64,000 nucleotides of DNA, from contig OZ245032.1 of NCBI GenBank assembly GCA_965224015.1, positions 1 to 64,000 on the forward strand. Direction: 5' to 3'. Below are positions 45,039 to 53,784 of this stretch, piece by piece. The translations under genes and the position numbers were made by a program. The notes below the pieces were generated by a model. That model worked only from the letters and a program-made list of their open reading frames with translations, did not search any database and had not been told where the DNA came from. Source of the DNA: CBDCVD01 sp965224015. GTDB taxonomy: Bacteria; Pseudomonadota; Alphaproteobacteria; Rhizobiales; CBDCVD01. How positions within the stretch are numbered: position 1 is the stretch's first letter; every line of letters begins with the position of its first letter.

Positions 45039-46292
45039 ATGGTGGAGTTGCAATCAGATTTCCTTCACGTTCTTACAGAGCGTGGCTTCATCCATCAATG
45101 TTCGGATGTGCAGGGACTTGATCAACTGTTGTGCGCTGAGACCGTAAGCGCCTATATCGGATTTGATGCCACCGCCGCAAGTCTGCATGTGGGTAATCTT
45201 CTAGGCATTATGATGCTGCGTTGGCTGCAAAAGTGTGGCCATCGTCCGATCGTTCTCATGGGGGGAGGCACGACGCGAGTCGGCGACCCGTCCGGCAAGG
45301 ACGATACGCGCAAATTGCTATCGGCCGAGGCGATTGAGGATAACAAAACCGCGATCAAGCGGAACTTTGAGCCGTTCCTGCACTTTAGCGATGCCGACGA
45401 CGGAGCGATCATGGCGGACAACGCAGATTGGCTTTTGGAATTGAACTATGTAGAGCTGCTACGCCATGTGGGACGACATTTCACGGTCAACCGCATGCTT
45501 GCCTTCGATAGTGTGCGGCTGCGCCTGGAGCGCGAACAGCCCCTGACCTTTCTCGAGTTCAACTACATGATCCTGCAGGCTTACGATTTCGTTGAACTGT
45601 TCAAGCGATATGGGTGCCGCTTGCAAATGGGAGGGTCTGATCAGTGGGGCAATATTATCAATGGCATCGACTTGGGGCGGCGGTTGCAAAATGCTGAGCT
45701 TTTCGCCCTGACTTGCCCGTTATTGACGACCGCATCAGGGGCTAAAATGGGCAAGACGGCCTCAGGTGCCATATGGCTCGACGAGACCATGTGTAGTGCA
45801 TATGAATACTGGCAATATTGGCGTAACACTGAGGATGCCGATGTGGGGCGCTTTCTGCGTCTTTTTACCGACCTGTCCATCGCCGAGATCAACCGCTATG
45901 AGACCCTCAAGGGGGCGGAGCTCAACGAAGCCAAGAAGGTACTGGCGAATGAAGCGACGGCGTTGTTGCACGGGCGGACCGCGGCGGAATTGGCGGCGCG
46001 TACGGCGCATGAGACATTCGAGCAGGGCCTGACCGCACAAAGCCTGCCGCAGATCGAAATCCCCCATGCAGACCTGGAGGCAGGTTTGGGGCTGCTGAGT
46101 GCGTGTGTGCGCGCTGGTTTTGCAGCCTCCAATGGTGAGGCCCGCCGTCATGTGCGCGGCGGCGGCATCAGGCTCAACGATGAGCCGGTTAAAGATGAAC
46201 GTCTGATACTCGGGCCCGATCACGTGCAAGACGCGGGTGTTATCAAACTCTCCCACGGCAGGAAGCGCCATGTGCTATTGCGGCTGATTTGA
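45039..46292 (+). CDS. tyrS: Tyrosyl-tRNA synthetase
   Basis: 417 residues. Class I catalytic domain with HVGN (HIGH-type, about 48-51), DPSGKDDTR and AKMGKTASG (KMSKS-type, about 232-240), then an S4 RNA-binding domain in the last ~70 residues (GEARRHVRGGGIRLNDEPVK). It charges tRNA-Tyr. AGGA precedes the start. Divergent partner of anmK. Confidence 0.95.
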   Translation: MVELQSDFLHVLTERGFIHQCSDVQGLDQLLCAETVSAYIGFDATAASLHVGNLLGIMMLRWLQKCGHRPIVLMGGGTTRVGDPSGKDDTRKLLSAEAIEDNKTAIKRNFEPFLHFSDADDGAIMADNADWLLELNYVELLRHVGRHFTVNRMLAFDSVRLRLEREQPLTFLEFNYMILQAYDFVELFKRYGCRLQMGGSDQWGNIINGIDLGRRLQNAELFALTCPLLTTASGAKMGKTASGAIWLDETMCSAYEYWQYWRNTEDADVGRFLRLFTDLSIAEINRYETLKGAELNEAKKVLANEATALLHGRTAAELAARTAHETFEQGLTAQSLPQIEIPHADLEAGLGLLSACVRAGFAASNGEARRHVRGGGIRLNDEPVKDERLILGPDHVQDAGVIKLSHGRKRHVLLRLI

Positions 46293-46383
46293 CGGGTGGC
46301 TGTAAGGCTCGCGACTTCCTGCACGAACGGTACGCCGTCAGGGGGCGCTTGTCTGTTAACCGTTGCAGCGGTATACTGAGGCC

Positions 46384-46905
46384 ATGAATATTCTTGCCTT
46401 TGATACTTTGAAGTTTGCTAAGCGCCTCACGGAGGCGGGCTTTACTACGGTCCAGGCCGAAACCTTGGCCGAGGAACAGGCGCATATCGTCGAGGAGCAG
46501 GCGAAGGCTGTTACAGAAAACCTGGCCACAAAGCACGACATCGCGATCCTGCGCAAAGATATGGAGACGCTGCGCAAAGACATGGAGACGCTGCGCACGG
46601 ATCTTGAGGGCAATATGGAGGCGCTGCGCAGGGATACCAAGAATGACATGGAGGCGCTGCGCAAGGATCTCAAGAATGACATGGAGGTGCTGCGCAGGGA
46701 TACCAAGAATGACATGGAGGCGCTGCGCAAGGATCTCAAGAATGACATGGAGGTGCTGCGCAGGGATGGCAAAGCCGACCTGACGAGCCTGGAGGGGCGT
46801 CTTCGGGTTGAGATTGCCGCCAGCAGAAGCGATATTCTCAAGTGGATGTTCGGGGGTATGCTTGGCCAGGTCGCCGTACTCGCGGCTCTCATCAAATTAC
46901 TGTAG
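46384..46905 (+). CDS. DUF1640 (CCDC90/MCUR1-like) coiled-coil protein, copy 1
   Basis: 173 residues from ATG 46384 (TGAGG upstream). The N-terminal MNILAFDTLKFAKRLTEAGF is the DUF1640 opening. The middle is an 11-residue (hendecad) coiled coil (MEALRKDLKND-type units) and the C-terminus is one membrane helix (MFGGMLGQVAVLAALIKLL). It differs from copy 2 by three extra hendecads (33 residues). Relatives include the mitochondrial uniporter regulator; bacterial role unknown. Probably an inner-membrane-anchored helical rod. Confidence 0.88.
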   Translation: MNILAFDTLKFAKRLTEAGFTTVQAETLAEEQAHIVEEQAKAVTENLATKHDIAILRKDMETLRKDMETLRTDLEGNMEALRRDTKNDMEALRKDLKNDMEVLRRDTKNDMEALRKDLKNDMEVLRRDGKADLTSLEGRLRVEIAASRSDILKWMFGGMLGQVAVLAALIKLL

Positions 46906-46961
46906 GTGGGCCTTACAGGCCTGTTTTACCAGCGCTGCGAGGGCTTTGGCTCTCTCGCCTA

Positions 46962-47094
46962 CAGCAAAATGCGTTTAGTTGAATGCATGAGCATTCCGCA
47001 TTGTTTTTGCATTTTGCTATAGATTCCAGGGCGATCAGCTTTATACGTTTAGTTGTCCCCATAGCAGAATGGGGACAACTAAACGTATGCTGAT
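46962..47094 (-). repeat. Family B MITE (B6), 133 bp
   Basis: Reverse orientation, flanked by CTA at 46959-46961 and 47095-47097. It interrupts the relic of the MNT-HEPN 3' end. The intact paralogous sequence at 47664-47680 shows the empty site, proving insertion and the 3-bp duplication. Confidence 0.95.
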
Positions 47095-47181
47095 CTAGCC
47101 ACTGCAGTTCCTCGTGGGTGATGCCATAGGGCTTTGCATGGCGCGCTTGTCTGTTAACCGTTGCAGCGGTATACTGAGGCC

Positions 47182-47604
47182 ATGAATATTCTTGCCTTCG
47201 ATACTTTGAAGTTTGCCAAGCGCCTCACCGAGGCGGGCTTTACCACGGTCCAGGCCGAAACCTTGGCCGAGGAGCAGGCGCACATCGTCGAAGAGCAGGC
47301 GAAAGCCGTTACAGAAAACCTGGCCACAAAGCACGACATCGCGATCCTGCGCAAAGACATGGAGACGCTGCGCAAAGACATGGAGACGTTGCGCACGGAT
47401 CTTGAGGGCAATATGGAGGTGCTGCGCAAGGATCTCAAGAATGACATGGAGGTGCTGCGCAGGGATAGCAAAGCCGACCTGACGAGCCTGGAGGGGCGTC
47501 TTCGGGTTGAGATTGCCGCCAGCAGAAGCGATATTCTCAAGTGGATGTTCGGGGGTATGCTTGGCCAGGTCGCCGTACTCGCGGCTCTCATCAAATTACT
47601 GTAA
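47182..47604 (+). CDS. DUF1640 coiled-coil protein, copy 2
   Basis: 140 residues, nearly identical to copy 1 outside the repeat zone (same N-terminus and same C-terminal membrane helix), with three fewer hendecads. Upstream 40 bp including the TGAGG site are also duplicated, so both copies should be expressed alike. Convergent with the MNT-HEPN gene, whose stop lies 2 bp after this stop. Confidence 0.88.
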   Translation: MNILAFDTLKFAKRLTEAGFTTVQAETLAEEQAHIVEEQAKAVTENLATKHDIAILRKDMETLRKDMETLRTDLEGNMEVLRKDLKNDMEVLRRDSKADLTSLEGRLRVEIAASRSDILKWMFGGMLGQVAVLAALIKLL

Positions 47605-47605
47605 A

Positions 47606-48502
47606 TTACTGTAGATGGGCCTTACAGGTCTGTTTTACCAGTGCTGCCAGGGCTTTGGCTCTCTCGCCCAGCCACTGCAGTTCCTCGCGGGTGATGCGAT
47701 AATGCTTTGCGTAACGCGCTTTCACATAGGCCTCTTTCAGCAGCTCAAAACGTCTGCGCGCCTGCCGCGTGTCGCGCGGCCAAGCCGCAACAAGATCGCG
47801 ATCAATGTCCTCGGCCAAGGCGCGTAGCCGCTTGATATTGTGAATGGCCGGCGCGTATTGGGTGCGCACCAGCAAAAAACACTGATAGAGGTTTTCCGTG
47901 GCTTGATGTAGCAGAAAGGCCGCTTTTTTTGTCCATCCTTTGCTGAGGGCAAATTGATACATCGTGTAAAACTCGATCGCGCTGGGGTACCATTCCTCAA
48001 AGTATTCTTTGGCCAGCTCGCGCGCGGCATCCTCGTCGAGAGGGATAGGCTTTTTGAGAAAATGTCCTTTCAGGCCATAAAGTTCGATACCTTCACCAAC
48101 GATATCGGCAAAAAAGTACCGCCCCTCAACAAGGGAGGCGTTCACAAATGCCTTGCTGTGAACGATGAAATTCACCTCCGGCTCGATATCTGACGCGCGC
48201 AGGAGCCGATCCTCCGTGTCGTACCAGTAGGTCGCAAAGTCGGCAAATCGTTCTGCATTGACAACCACCAGCAGGTCATAGTCGCTTACGTAACCGCTGC
48301 GCCGATCCTCCACCCAATTGTCGCGCGCATGAGAGCCAAAGAGGATAATCTTGAGGATGCGCCCGCGTTTGATCTGTGCGCTGGTGGCAAGCTTGAGCCT
48401 GTCGTCAAACCCCTTGTGCAGAATGTCAACAATACGGGCCAGCTCGCGCTGTTTGCGTCGGGGCAAATGTTCCAAAGACGATTTCAACTCAAGCCGCGTC
48501 AT
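47606..48502 (-). CDS. Nucleotidyltransferase-HEPN fusion protein
   Basis: 298 residues. The N-terminal minimal nucleotidyltransferase has GSHAR (56-60) and SDYDLLV (73-79, two Asp), with a third acidic candidate at EPEVNF (about 107-112). The C-terminal HEPN domain is helical (AFLLHQATENLYQCFLLVRT, YVKARYAKHYRIT). The canonical R-x4-6-H is not evident; RYAKH is the nearest. MNT and HEPN pairs form toxin-antitoxin modules where the MNT adds AMP to the HEPN toxin; here both are in one chain. Its 3' end was copied into the neighbouring tandem duplication. Confidence 0.9.
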   Translation of the reverse strand: MTRLELKSSLEHLPRRKQRELARIVDILHKGFDDRLKLATSAQIKRGRILKIILFGSHARDNWVEDRRSGYVSDYDLLVVVNAERFADFATYWYDTEDRLLRASDIEPEVNFIVHSKAFVNASLVEGRYFFADIVGEGIELYGLKGHFLKKPIPLDEDAARELAKEYFEEWYPSAIEFYTMYQFALSKGWTKKAAFLLHQATENLYQCFLLVRTQYAPAIHNIKRLRALAEDIDRDLVAAWPRDTRQARRRFELLKEAYVKARYAKHYRITREELQWLGERAKALAALVKQTCKAHLQ

Positions 48503-48655
48503 GCAACCATACTTAACCTAATTTATTACAAGTCAAAAGCTTGCGTATGAGAAAAACGCAAAGCGCCACAGAAACCCACCCGACACGCTCTAAACCAGGC
48601 TTTTATCGGCTAAGTGATGCAAATATACAACAGTCGATGATTTTCGTTTTGTTAG

Positions 48656-48894
48656 ATCAGCTTGGCGTTTCGCGGCACCCATTTTGCCAGGGATGAAGCG
48701 AAACGCATAAGGCTGATCGCCTTGAAATCTATAGCAAAATGCGAGAAAAATACTTAAATCCCCATGAATCCAATTATACCAAGGGTCTTTAACAATGACT
48801 CATGGATTGGCGTCAAGCAAGTATGTTATCAAGGCAGTACACCAGTCAGCGTGTCTATAAAGCCAATACCGCTGGTATTAAACGCATTTTGCGA
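48656..48894 (+). repeat. Family B MITE (B4) carrying a nested family A copy
   Basis: TAG flanks at 48653-48655 and 48895-48897. Without the nested A6 and its TTA duplication (104 bp), the element is 135 bp. It lies upstream of the FadL-type gene. Confidence 0.92.
48777..48877 (+). repeat. Family A MITE (A6), nested in B4
   Basis: An intact 101-bp copy; TTA duplications at 48774-48776 and 48878-48880, within the CCAATTAAACGC site of B4. Plus orientation, opposite to A10, which sits in the same site of B5. Confidence 0.95.
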
Positions 48895-48920
48895 TAGTGC
48901 GCAAGTAAAGCAGCGTGCCC

Positions 48921-48950
48921 TTGGCGTTTGCCCGGGAAGGGTGCTACAAT
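48921..48950 (+). promoter_or_regulatory. Possible promoter of the FadL-type gene
   Basis: TTGGCG (48921-48926), 18-bp spacer, TACAAT (48945-48950), 75 bp upstream of the start. Just downstream of B4/A6. Confidence 0.35.
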
Positions 48951-49025
48951 TGTCAACCAACACATTTATGGTTATGATTCGAAGGGGGAAGGGCTTTTTA
49001 GCGAGAATTGAGCAGGGAGAGCGGT

Positions 49026-50402
49026 ATGAAGAGGATGCGAGATAACCTGACTAAAGTGACCAGAGGGGCTGCCATGGCCGTGCTGGCGGTGAGCGCAGCG
49101 GGGGTGAGCAGCCTTGGTGTTAGCTCTAGCGCTTTTGCGGGGGGGTATGCGGTCAAGGAGCAGTCGGCTTCCGGTCTTGGCGCTGCGTGGGCCGGGGTTG
49201 CAGCGGGCACGGATTTAAGCTCCATATTCTGGAACCCGGCCGCGGTGACCATTACCGATCACATGCGCGCGGAGGTGCACGGGGCCCTTATTTTCCCCGA
49301 TACCACCATTACCCCGCGCACGGGGTCGCTAAGACCCTTGACGGATCCTCAAATTGCCGGTGCGGGGTTCACCCTCAACAACGAAGTTGATATTGGCAAG
49401 TTCGCTGCCGTTCCAGCGAGTTATGCGGGCTACAATTACAACGACGCGCTCTATCTGGGGCTTGGCGTCAACTCACCCTTTGGGCTGGTGACCGAGGCGG
49501 ACCCGAGAGGCTTTGCCGGCCAATATCACGGCAGGCGCTCAGAGATTTTCACCATCAACGTCAATCCGGTGGTGGGCTACAGATTTAATCCGCAATTTGC
49601 CGTCGCCGGCGGAGTGCAGATTCAGTATATTGACGCGGAGCTGCGCTCGGCGTTTTTCAATCCGTTGTTAGGAATAAATCCTTCTCCCAACAACCCGGAT
49701 GCGGTGGTGGGGGGAGACGACATTGGCTTTGGCGTGACTGTGGGAGCCCTGTTTACCCCCATGCCGGGTACGCAAATCGGTCTTGGGTTCCGCTCCGCGG
49801 TCTCCCACACCCTTAAGGGGCAGTTTAATATTGACCATGCACAGGCGAACGCGGCCCTGACGGTTCCCATTGAGGCGAAAATCACCACCCCGGAAATCGT
49901 CACCCTCAGCGTTCGCCATGGGATCACCGATTATCTTACGCTTATGGGCACCGTGGAGTGGACCCACTGGAGCCGCTTGAAGGATTTGCGGATTGTTGCG
50001 ACCGGTAGTAGCAGAGGTCCAAGGCCTGCCTTCACGCCAGGTAGTACCGTCAGCCTCACCGAGTTCAACTGGGACGATTCTTGGATGATCTCTGGTGGCG
50101 CGGAGTATAGGGTAAACGACAAGTTAACCGCCCGGTTTGGGCTGGCTTATGAGACCTCTCCGGTTCCCGATGCCACCCGCGGCCCTCGCTTGCCTGACTC
50201 AGACCGGATCTGGGCCAGTATTGGCGCCACCTATCAATACAACGACCATATCTCCTTCGATCTCGGTTATACCCACGTCTTTTTCAAGGACGCCAAGATC
50301 AATCTGTCACAGGCAGCACTGCCTGAAGTGCCTTTTGCTCTTGTCGCGGACACAAAGAACAACGCCAATATTATTGCTGCCAGCGTCAAGGTCACCTGGT
50401 AG
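49026..50402 (+). CDS. OmpP1/FadL/TodX family outer-membrane channel
   Basis: 458 residues from ATG 49026 (GCAGGGAGA upstream). Signal peptide with cleavage after SSSAFA (about 39). The mature N-terminus GGYAVKEQSASGLGAAWAG is the FadL hatch signature. Alternating beta strands follow, ending VAASVKVTW-like (IIAASVKVTW) with the C-terminal aromatic typical of outer-membrane barrels. Imports hydrophobic compounds such as long-chain fatty acids or aromatics. Confidence 0.93.
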   Translation: MKRMRDNLTKVTRGAAMAVLAVSAAGVSSLGVSSSAFAGGYAVKEQSASGLGAAWAGVAAGTDLSSIFWNPAAVTITDHMRAEVHGALIFPDTTITPRTGSLRPLTDPQIAGAGFTLNNEVDIGKFAAVPASYAGYNYNDALYLGLGVNSPFGLVTEADPRGFAGQYHGRRSEIFTINVNPVVGYRFNPQFAVAGGVQIQYIDAELRSAFFNPLLGINPSPNNPDAVVGGDDIGFGVTVGALFTPMPGTQIGLGFRSAVSHTLKGQFNIDHAQANAALTVPIEAKITTPEIVTLSVRHGITDYLTLMGTVEWTHWSRLKDLRIVATGSSRGPRPAFTPGSTVSLTEFNWDDSWMISGGAEYRVNDKLTARFGLAYETSPVPDATRGPRLPDSDRIWASIGATYQYNDHISFDLGYTHVFFKDAKINLSQAALPEVPFALVADTKNNANIIAASVKVTW

Positions 50403-50429
50403 CACCAACAGCTCGGATGGCGCTTGCCC

Positions 50430-50466
50430 GCCAGACGGCGTGTATATGAAGCCAATACCGCTGGTA
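50430..50466 (+). repeat. Family A remnant, right end only
   Basis: 37 bp matching the right end of family A (GGCGTGTATATGAAGCC...CGCTGGTA); the left part is missing. It starts 28 bp after the FadL-type gene. Confidence 0.75.
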
Positions 50467-50507
50467 TAAGACAACGGTTTTCGATCTGGCGAAGAGTCAA
50501 GCGCAAA

Positions 50508-50540
50508 GCCCCCTGGTATAAATGGAAGTTTCCAGGGGGG
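50508..50540. repeat. Inverted repeat hairpin
   Basis: CCCCCTGG and CCAGGGGG can pair across about 15 bases; no T-run, so a terminator role is unclear. Confidence 0.4.
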
Positions 50541-50630
50541 CAGTGCACGCGCATGCCGCTGCCTTGATTCGACGAACATATAAGGATGTGCTTATATCTG
50601 CATTGCTTTATTTATTGCAGCCGGCTATAG

Positions 50631-50731
50631 TACCAAGGGTCTTTAACAATGACTCATGGCTTAGCGTCAAGCAAGTATGTTATCAATGCAGTACACCAGT
50701 TGGCGTGTATATAAAGCCAATACCGCTGGTA
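50631..50731 (+). repeat. Family A MITE (A7), 101 bp
   Basis: An intact copy flanked by TAG (50628-50630) and TAA (50732-50734), one mismatch. It ends 63 bp before ahcY and so lies in its 5' region. Confidence 0.93.
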
Positions 50732-50794
50732 TAACCCGAGGCGGCCAGCGATGTCCCGCGCGCCCCAGGAAATTTTGAACAGAAAGCCATTCTC

Positions 50795-52252
50795 ATGCCA
50801 ACGCCAAGCTCCGATCATTCCGATATCCCGGCAAGGGCTGCCACATTTGACAGCAGCGATACCTATTACGTCAAGGACCTGTCCCTGGCCGATTGGGGCC
50901 GCAAGGAGATCGCCATCGCCGAAACGGAAATGCCCGGCCTGATGGCGTTGCGCGAGGAATATGGCGCGTCACAACCCTTAAAAGGCGCCCGCATTGCCGG
51001 CTCCCTGCACATGACCATCCAAACAGCGGTGCTGATCGAGACCCTAAAGGCGCTGGGAGCCGATGTGCGCTGGGCCTCGTGCAATATTTTCTCGACCCAG
51101 GACCAGGCTGCTGCTGCAATCGCCGCAACAGGCACGCCGGTCTTTGCCTATAAGGGGGAGACCCTGGATGAGTACTGGTCATTTACCGATCGCATTCTTG
51201 ATTGGGGCGATGGGGCGAGCGCTAATCTGATCCTTGATGATGGCGGCGACGCGACCTTGCTGGTTATCCTTGGTGCTCAGGCCGAGGAAGATCCGACTGT
51301 AATTGCCAATCCGAAGAACGATGAGGAGGTGGCGCTCTTTGCCACCATAAAGGCGCGGCTTGCGCGTGATCCTCACTGGTACTCTCGCGTGCGGGATAAC
51401 CTGATCGGGGTCTCCGAGGAGACAACGACAGGTGTGCATCGTCTCTATCAAATGCAGGAGGCGGGCACCTTGCCGTTTCCCGCGATAAATGTAAATGACT
51501 CCGTGACAAAATCCAAGTTCGACAACCTCTACGGTTGCCGTGAGAGCCTGGTCGATGGCATCAAGCGGGCCACCGACGTGATGCTGGCGGGCAAAGTGGC
51601 GGTAGTTGCCGGCTATGGCGATGTGGGTAAGGGATCGGCGGAAAGTCTGCGCTCACAGGGAGCGCGGGTTCTAGTGTCGGAGATCGACCCTATTTGCGCT
51701 TTGCAGGCGGCGATGCAGGGTTATGAGGTTGTCACCATGCAAGAGGCCGCGCCTATTGGTGACGTATTTGTGACAGCAACCGGAAACAAGGATGTGATCA
51801 CCCTTGACCATATGCGGGCCATGAAAGACCGGGCGATCGTGTGCAATATCGGCCATTTTGATTCGGAAATCCAGGTTGCGGCCCTGCGCAACTACAAATG
51901 GCATCCTGTCAAACCCCAGGTTGATGAGGTGGAGTTTCCCGATGGCAAGCGGATTATTGTTCTGGCGGAGGGGCGGCTGGTGAATCTGGCCTGCGCAACG
52001 GGGCATCCGAGTTTTGTCATGTCGGCGTCCTTTAGCAATCAGGTACTGGCGCAAAAGGCGCTGTGGGAAAACCGCGACGCGCAACCCTATGAAAACACCG
52101 TCACCGTGTTGCCCAAGGCGTTGGATGAAAAGGTCGCGGCGCTCCATTTGCCGCGCCTTGGTGCTAAGTTAACACGCATGAGCCCCGAGCAGGCCGACTA
52201 TATCAAGGTTCCGCGGGATGGGCCGTTCAAGCCCGAGCAGTATCGCTATTGA
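50795..52252 (+). CDS. ahcY: S-adenosyl-L-homocysteine hydrolase
   Basis: 485 residues. Substrate and catalytic motifs: GSLHMTIQTAVLIETL, the SVTKSKFDN-like NDSVTKSKFDNLYGCRESL, and the NAD-binding VVAGYGDVGKGSAESL (about 270-285). The C-terminus LPRLGAKLT... PFKPEQYRY is typical. It converts S-adenosylhomocysteine to adenosine and homocysteine in the methylation cycle. No SAH riboswitch is visible in the short leader between A7 and the start. Confidence 0.96.
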   Translation: MPTPSSDHSDIPARAATFDSSDTYYVKDLSLADWGRKEIAIAETEMPGLMALREEYGASQPLKGARIAGSLHMTIQTAVLIETLKALGADVRWASCNIFSTQDQAAAAIAATGTPVFAYKGETLDEYWSFTDRILDWGDGASANLILDDGGDATLLVILGAQAEEDPTVIANPKNDEEVALFATIKARLARDPHWYSRVRDNLIGVSEETTTGVHRLYQMQEAGTLPFPAINVNDSVTKSKFDNLYGCRESLVDGIKRATDVMLAGKVAVVAGYGDVGKGSAESLRSQGARVLVSEIDPICALQAAMQGYEVVTMQEAAPIGDVFVTATGNKDVITLDHMRAMKDRAIVCNIGHFDSEIQVAALRNYKWHPVKPQVDEVEFPDGKRIIVLAEGRLVNLACATGHPSFVMSASFSNQVLAQKALWENRDAQPYENTVTVLPKALDEKVAALHLPRLGAKLTRMSPEQADYIKVPRDGPFKPEQYRY

Positions 52253-52466
52253 CCCCATGGGTGATGACCCTCGCATCGCCTGAGAGTCCAGCACCGATGC
52301 GCTGTTGTTTTGTCGTCAGAAAATGGGCCCGGCACGCGCCGGCCTCGTCACTTGTCGCCCTGCATAAGCCCGATGCCCTCAAGGTTCATGACGGGTTGTT
52401 GTGGGAAAATAAAGGCATCGCGCCGCGCGCGAATAGGGCGGGTTTGGCAATACCTGGAATAATAGC

Positions 52467-53699
52467 GTGGTAAAAGCAATAGTGACAATAGAGACAATAG
52501 AGTCAATAGAGACAATAGACGCAACAGACGTGACAGGCCGAGTTGTGCTCGTGCGGGCGGATCTGAACGTACCCATGCAGGGCACTACGGTCACGGACAT
52601 GACCCGTATTGAGCGGTTTGTGCCCACCGTGCGTGATCTGTGCACGCGCGGTGCCCGGGTTGTTATTATGAGTCATTTGGGGCGCCCGGGCGGGCAGGTT
52701 ACCCCCGCCCTGTCCCTGGCACCGGTTGCCGAGGCGATGGCTCAGGCTTTGGGGGCTCCGGTTCAGTTTATTCCCCACACGGTGGGAGGGGCTGCAAAGG
52801 CACGGGCCGCGGGGCTTGGCAACGGCGATGTCGCCTTGCTTGAAAACCTGCGTTTTTACCGCGAGGAAACCGATAACAATCCCGACTTTGCCTCCCAGTT
52901 GGCCGCCCTGGCGGATGTTTATGTTAATGACGCATTTTCGTGTTCGCATCGCGCGCACGCATCAACGGCGGCGATCACGGCCTTGCTACCGGCCTATGCA
53001 GGACCTTCGCTAGTGCGCGAGATCGAGGCGCTGTCGCGGGCGCTCGATCGGCCTGAACATCCGGTCGCCGCGCTGGTTGGTGGTGCCAAGGTCTCCAGCA
53101 AGATCGCGATTCTGGAGCATCTCCTGGCAAAAATGGACGTGCTGATCATCGGCGGCGGCATGGCCAACACATTTCTTGCAGCCCAGGGGTACGACGTGGG
53201 CGCGTCTTTGTGCGAGCGGGATTTTCTCGATACCGCGCGAAGTATCGTACAGGCCGCACGCGCCGACAATTGCACGTTGGTTCTGCCTGTTGATGGGGTC
53301 GTTGCCAAGGCGTTCGCCGCAAATGCACCGCACAGGACGGTGGACTGCGATAGTATTCCTGGCGATCAGATGATGCTGGATGTGGGACCACAAAGCGTGG
53401 CGGTTATCAGGAAAGCGATTGAGGGTTGCAAGACGCTCCTGTGGAACGGTCCCCTTGGGGCGTTTGAAATTGCCCCTTTTGATCGGGCAACGGTAGAAGT
53501 GGCACAGTATGCGGCTGAGCGCACCGGTGATGGCGCGCTTGTTAGCATTGCGGGGGGCGGCGATACTGTGGCGGCCTTGCGCCGGGCAAACGTCACAGAC
53601 GCGTTTACCTATGTGTCCACCGCCGGGGGCGCATTTCTGCAATGGTTGGAGGGCAAGGAACTACCCGCCATTGCGGCGCTTAATACCAAGGGTCCTTAA
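52467..53699 (+). CDS. pgk: Phosphoglycerate kinase
   Basis: 410 residues starting at GTG. N-domain VVLVRADLNVPM, MSHLGRPGG and FSCSHRAHASTAA; hinge and C-domain KVSSKIAILEHLL, GGGMANTFLAAQG; nucleotide motif SIAGGGDTVAAL. Glycolytic ATP-forming enzyme. The first ~18 residues (VTIETIESIETIDATDVTG) come from a 9-bp tandem array. The last five residues NTKGP and the stop belong to family A copy A8: removing it gives ALKARSGAI-stop as the original end. The active site is unaffected. Confidence 0.95.
   Translation: MVKAIVTIETIESIETIDATDVTGRVVLVRADLNVPMQGTTVTDMTRIERFVPTVRDLCTRGARVVIMSHLGRPGGQVTPALSLAPVAEAMAQALGAPVQFIPHTVGGAAKARAAGLGNGDVALLENLRFYREETDNNPDFASQLAALADVYVNDAFSCSHRAHASTAAITALLPAYAGPSLVREIEALSRALDRPEHPVAALVGGAKVSSKIAILEHLLAKMDVLIIGGGMANTFLAAQGYDVGASLCERDFLDTARSIVQAARADNCTLVLPVDGVVAKAFAANAPHRTVDCDSIPGDQMMLDVGPQSVAVIRKAIEGCKTLLWNGPLGAFEIAPFDRATVEVAQYAAERTGDGALVSIAGGGDTVAALRRANVTDAFTYVSTAGGAFLQWLEGKELPAIAALNTKGP
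52483..52530. repeat. 9-bp tandem repeat coding the Pgk N-terminus
   Basis: Five imperfect units of GACAATAGA-type sequence; in frame, giving the repeated TIE/SIE/TID residues. Confidence 0.8.
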
Positions 53700-53784
53700 C
53701 AATGACTCATGGCTTAGCGTCAAGCAAGTATGTTATCAAGGCAGTACACCAGTCGGCGTGTATATAAAGCCAATACCGCTGGTA
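53684..53784 (+). repeat. Family A MITE (A8), 101 bp, in the 3' end of pgk
   Basis: An intact copy, TAA duplications at 53681-53683 and 53785-53787. It supplies the present stop codon of pgk and separates it from rpe. Confidence 0.96.

Larger units (their letters stand above)
46345..47715. repeat. Tandem duplication: DUF1640 gene plus 3' end of MNT-HEPN gene
   Basis: Two units start at GCGCTT (46345 and 47143) and the second runs to GCGCTT at 47716 inside the MNT-HEPN gene. Unit 1 is 798 bp, unit 2 is 573 bp. The 225-bp difference equals one B insertion with its 3-bp duplication (136) plus 99 bp of coding repeats minus a 10-bp extra repeat in unit 2. A relic of the MNT-HEPN 3' end remains in unit 1 at about 46906-47142. 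Confidence 0.9.

Noticed and set aside
48579..48594. Family C end near the MNT-HEPN gene start
   Set aside because: A 12-bp match (CGACACGCTCTA) without flanking structure is too short.
50732..50794. SAH riboswitch before ahcY
   Set aside because: CCGAGG and CCAGG occur, but the pseudoknot arms of the known class cannot be formed in the 60 bp between A7 and the start codon.
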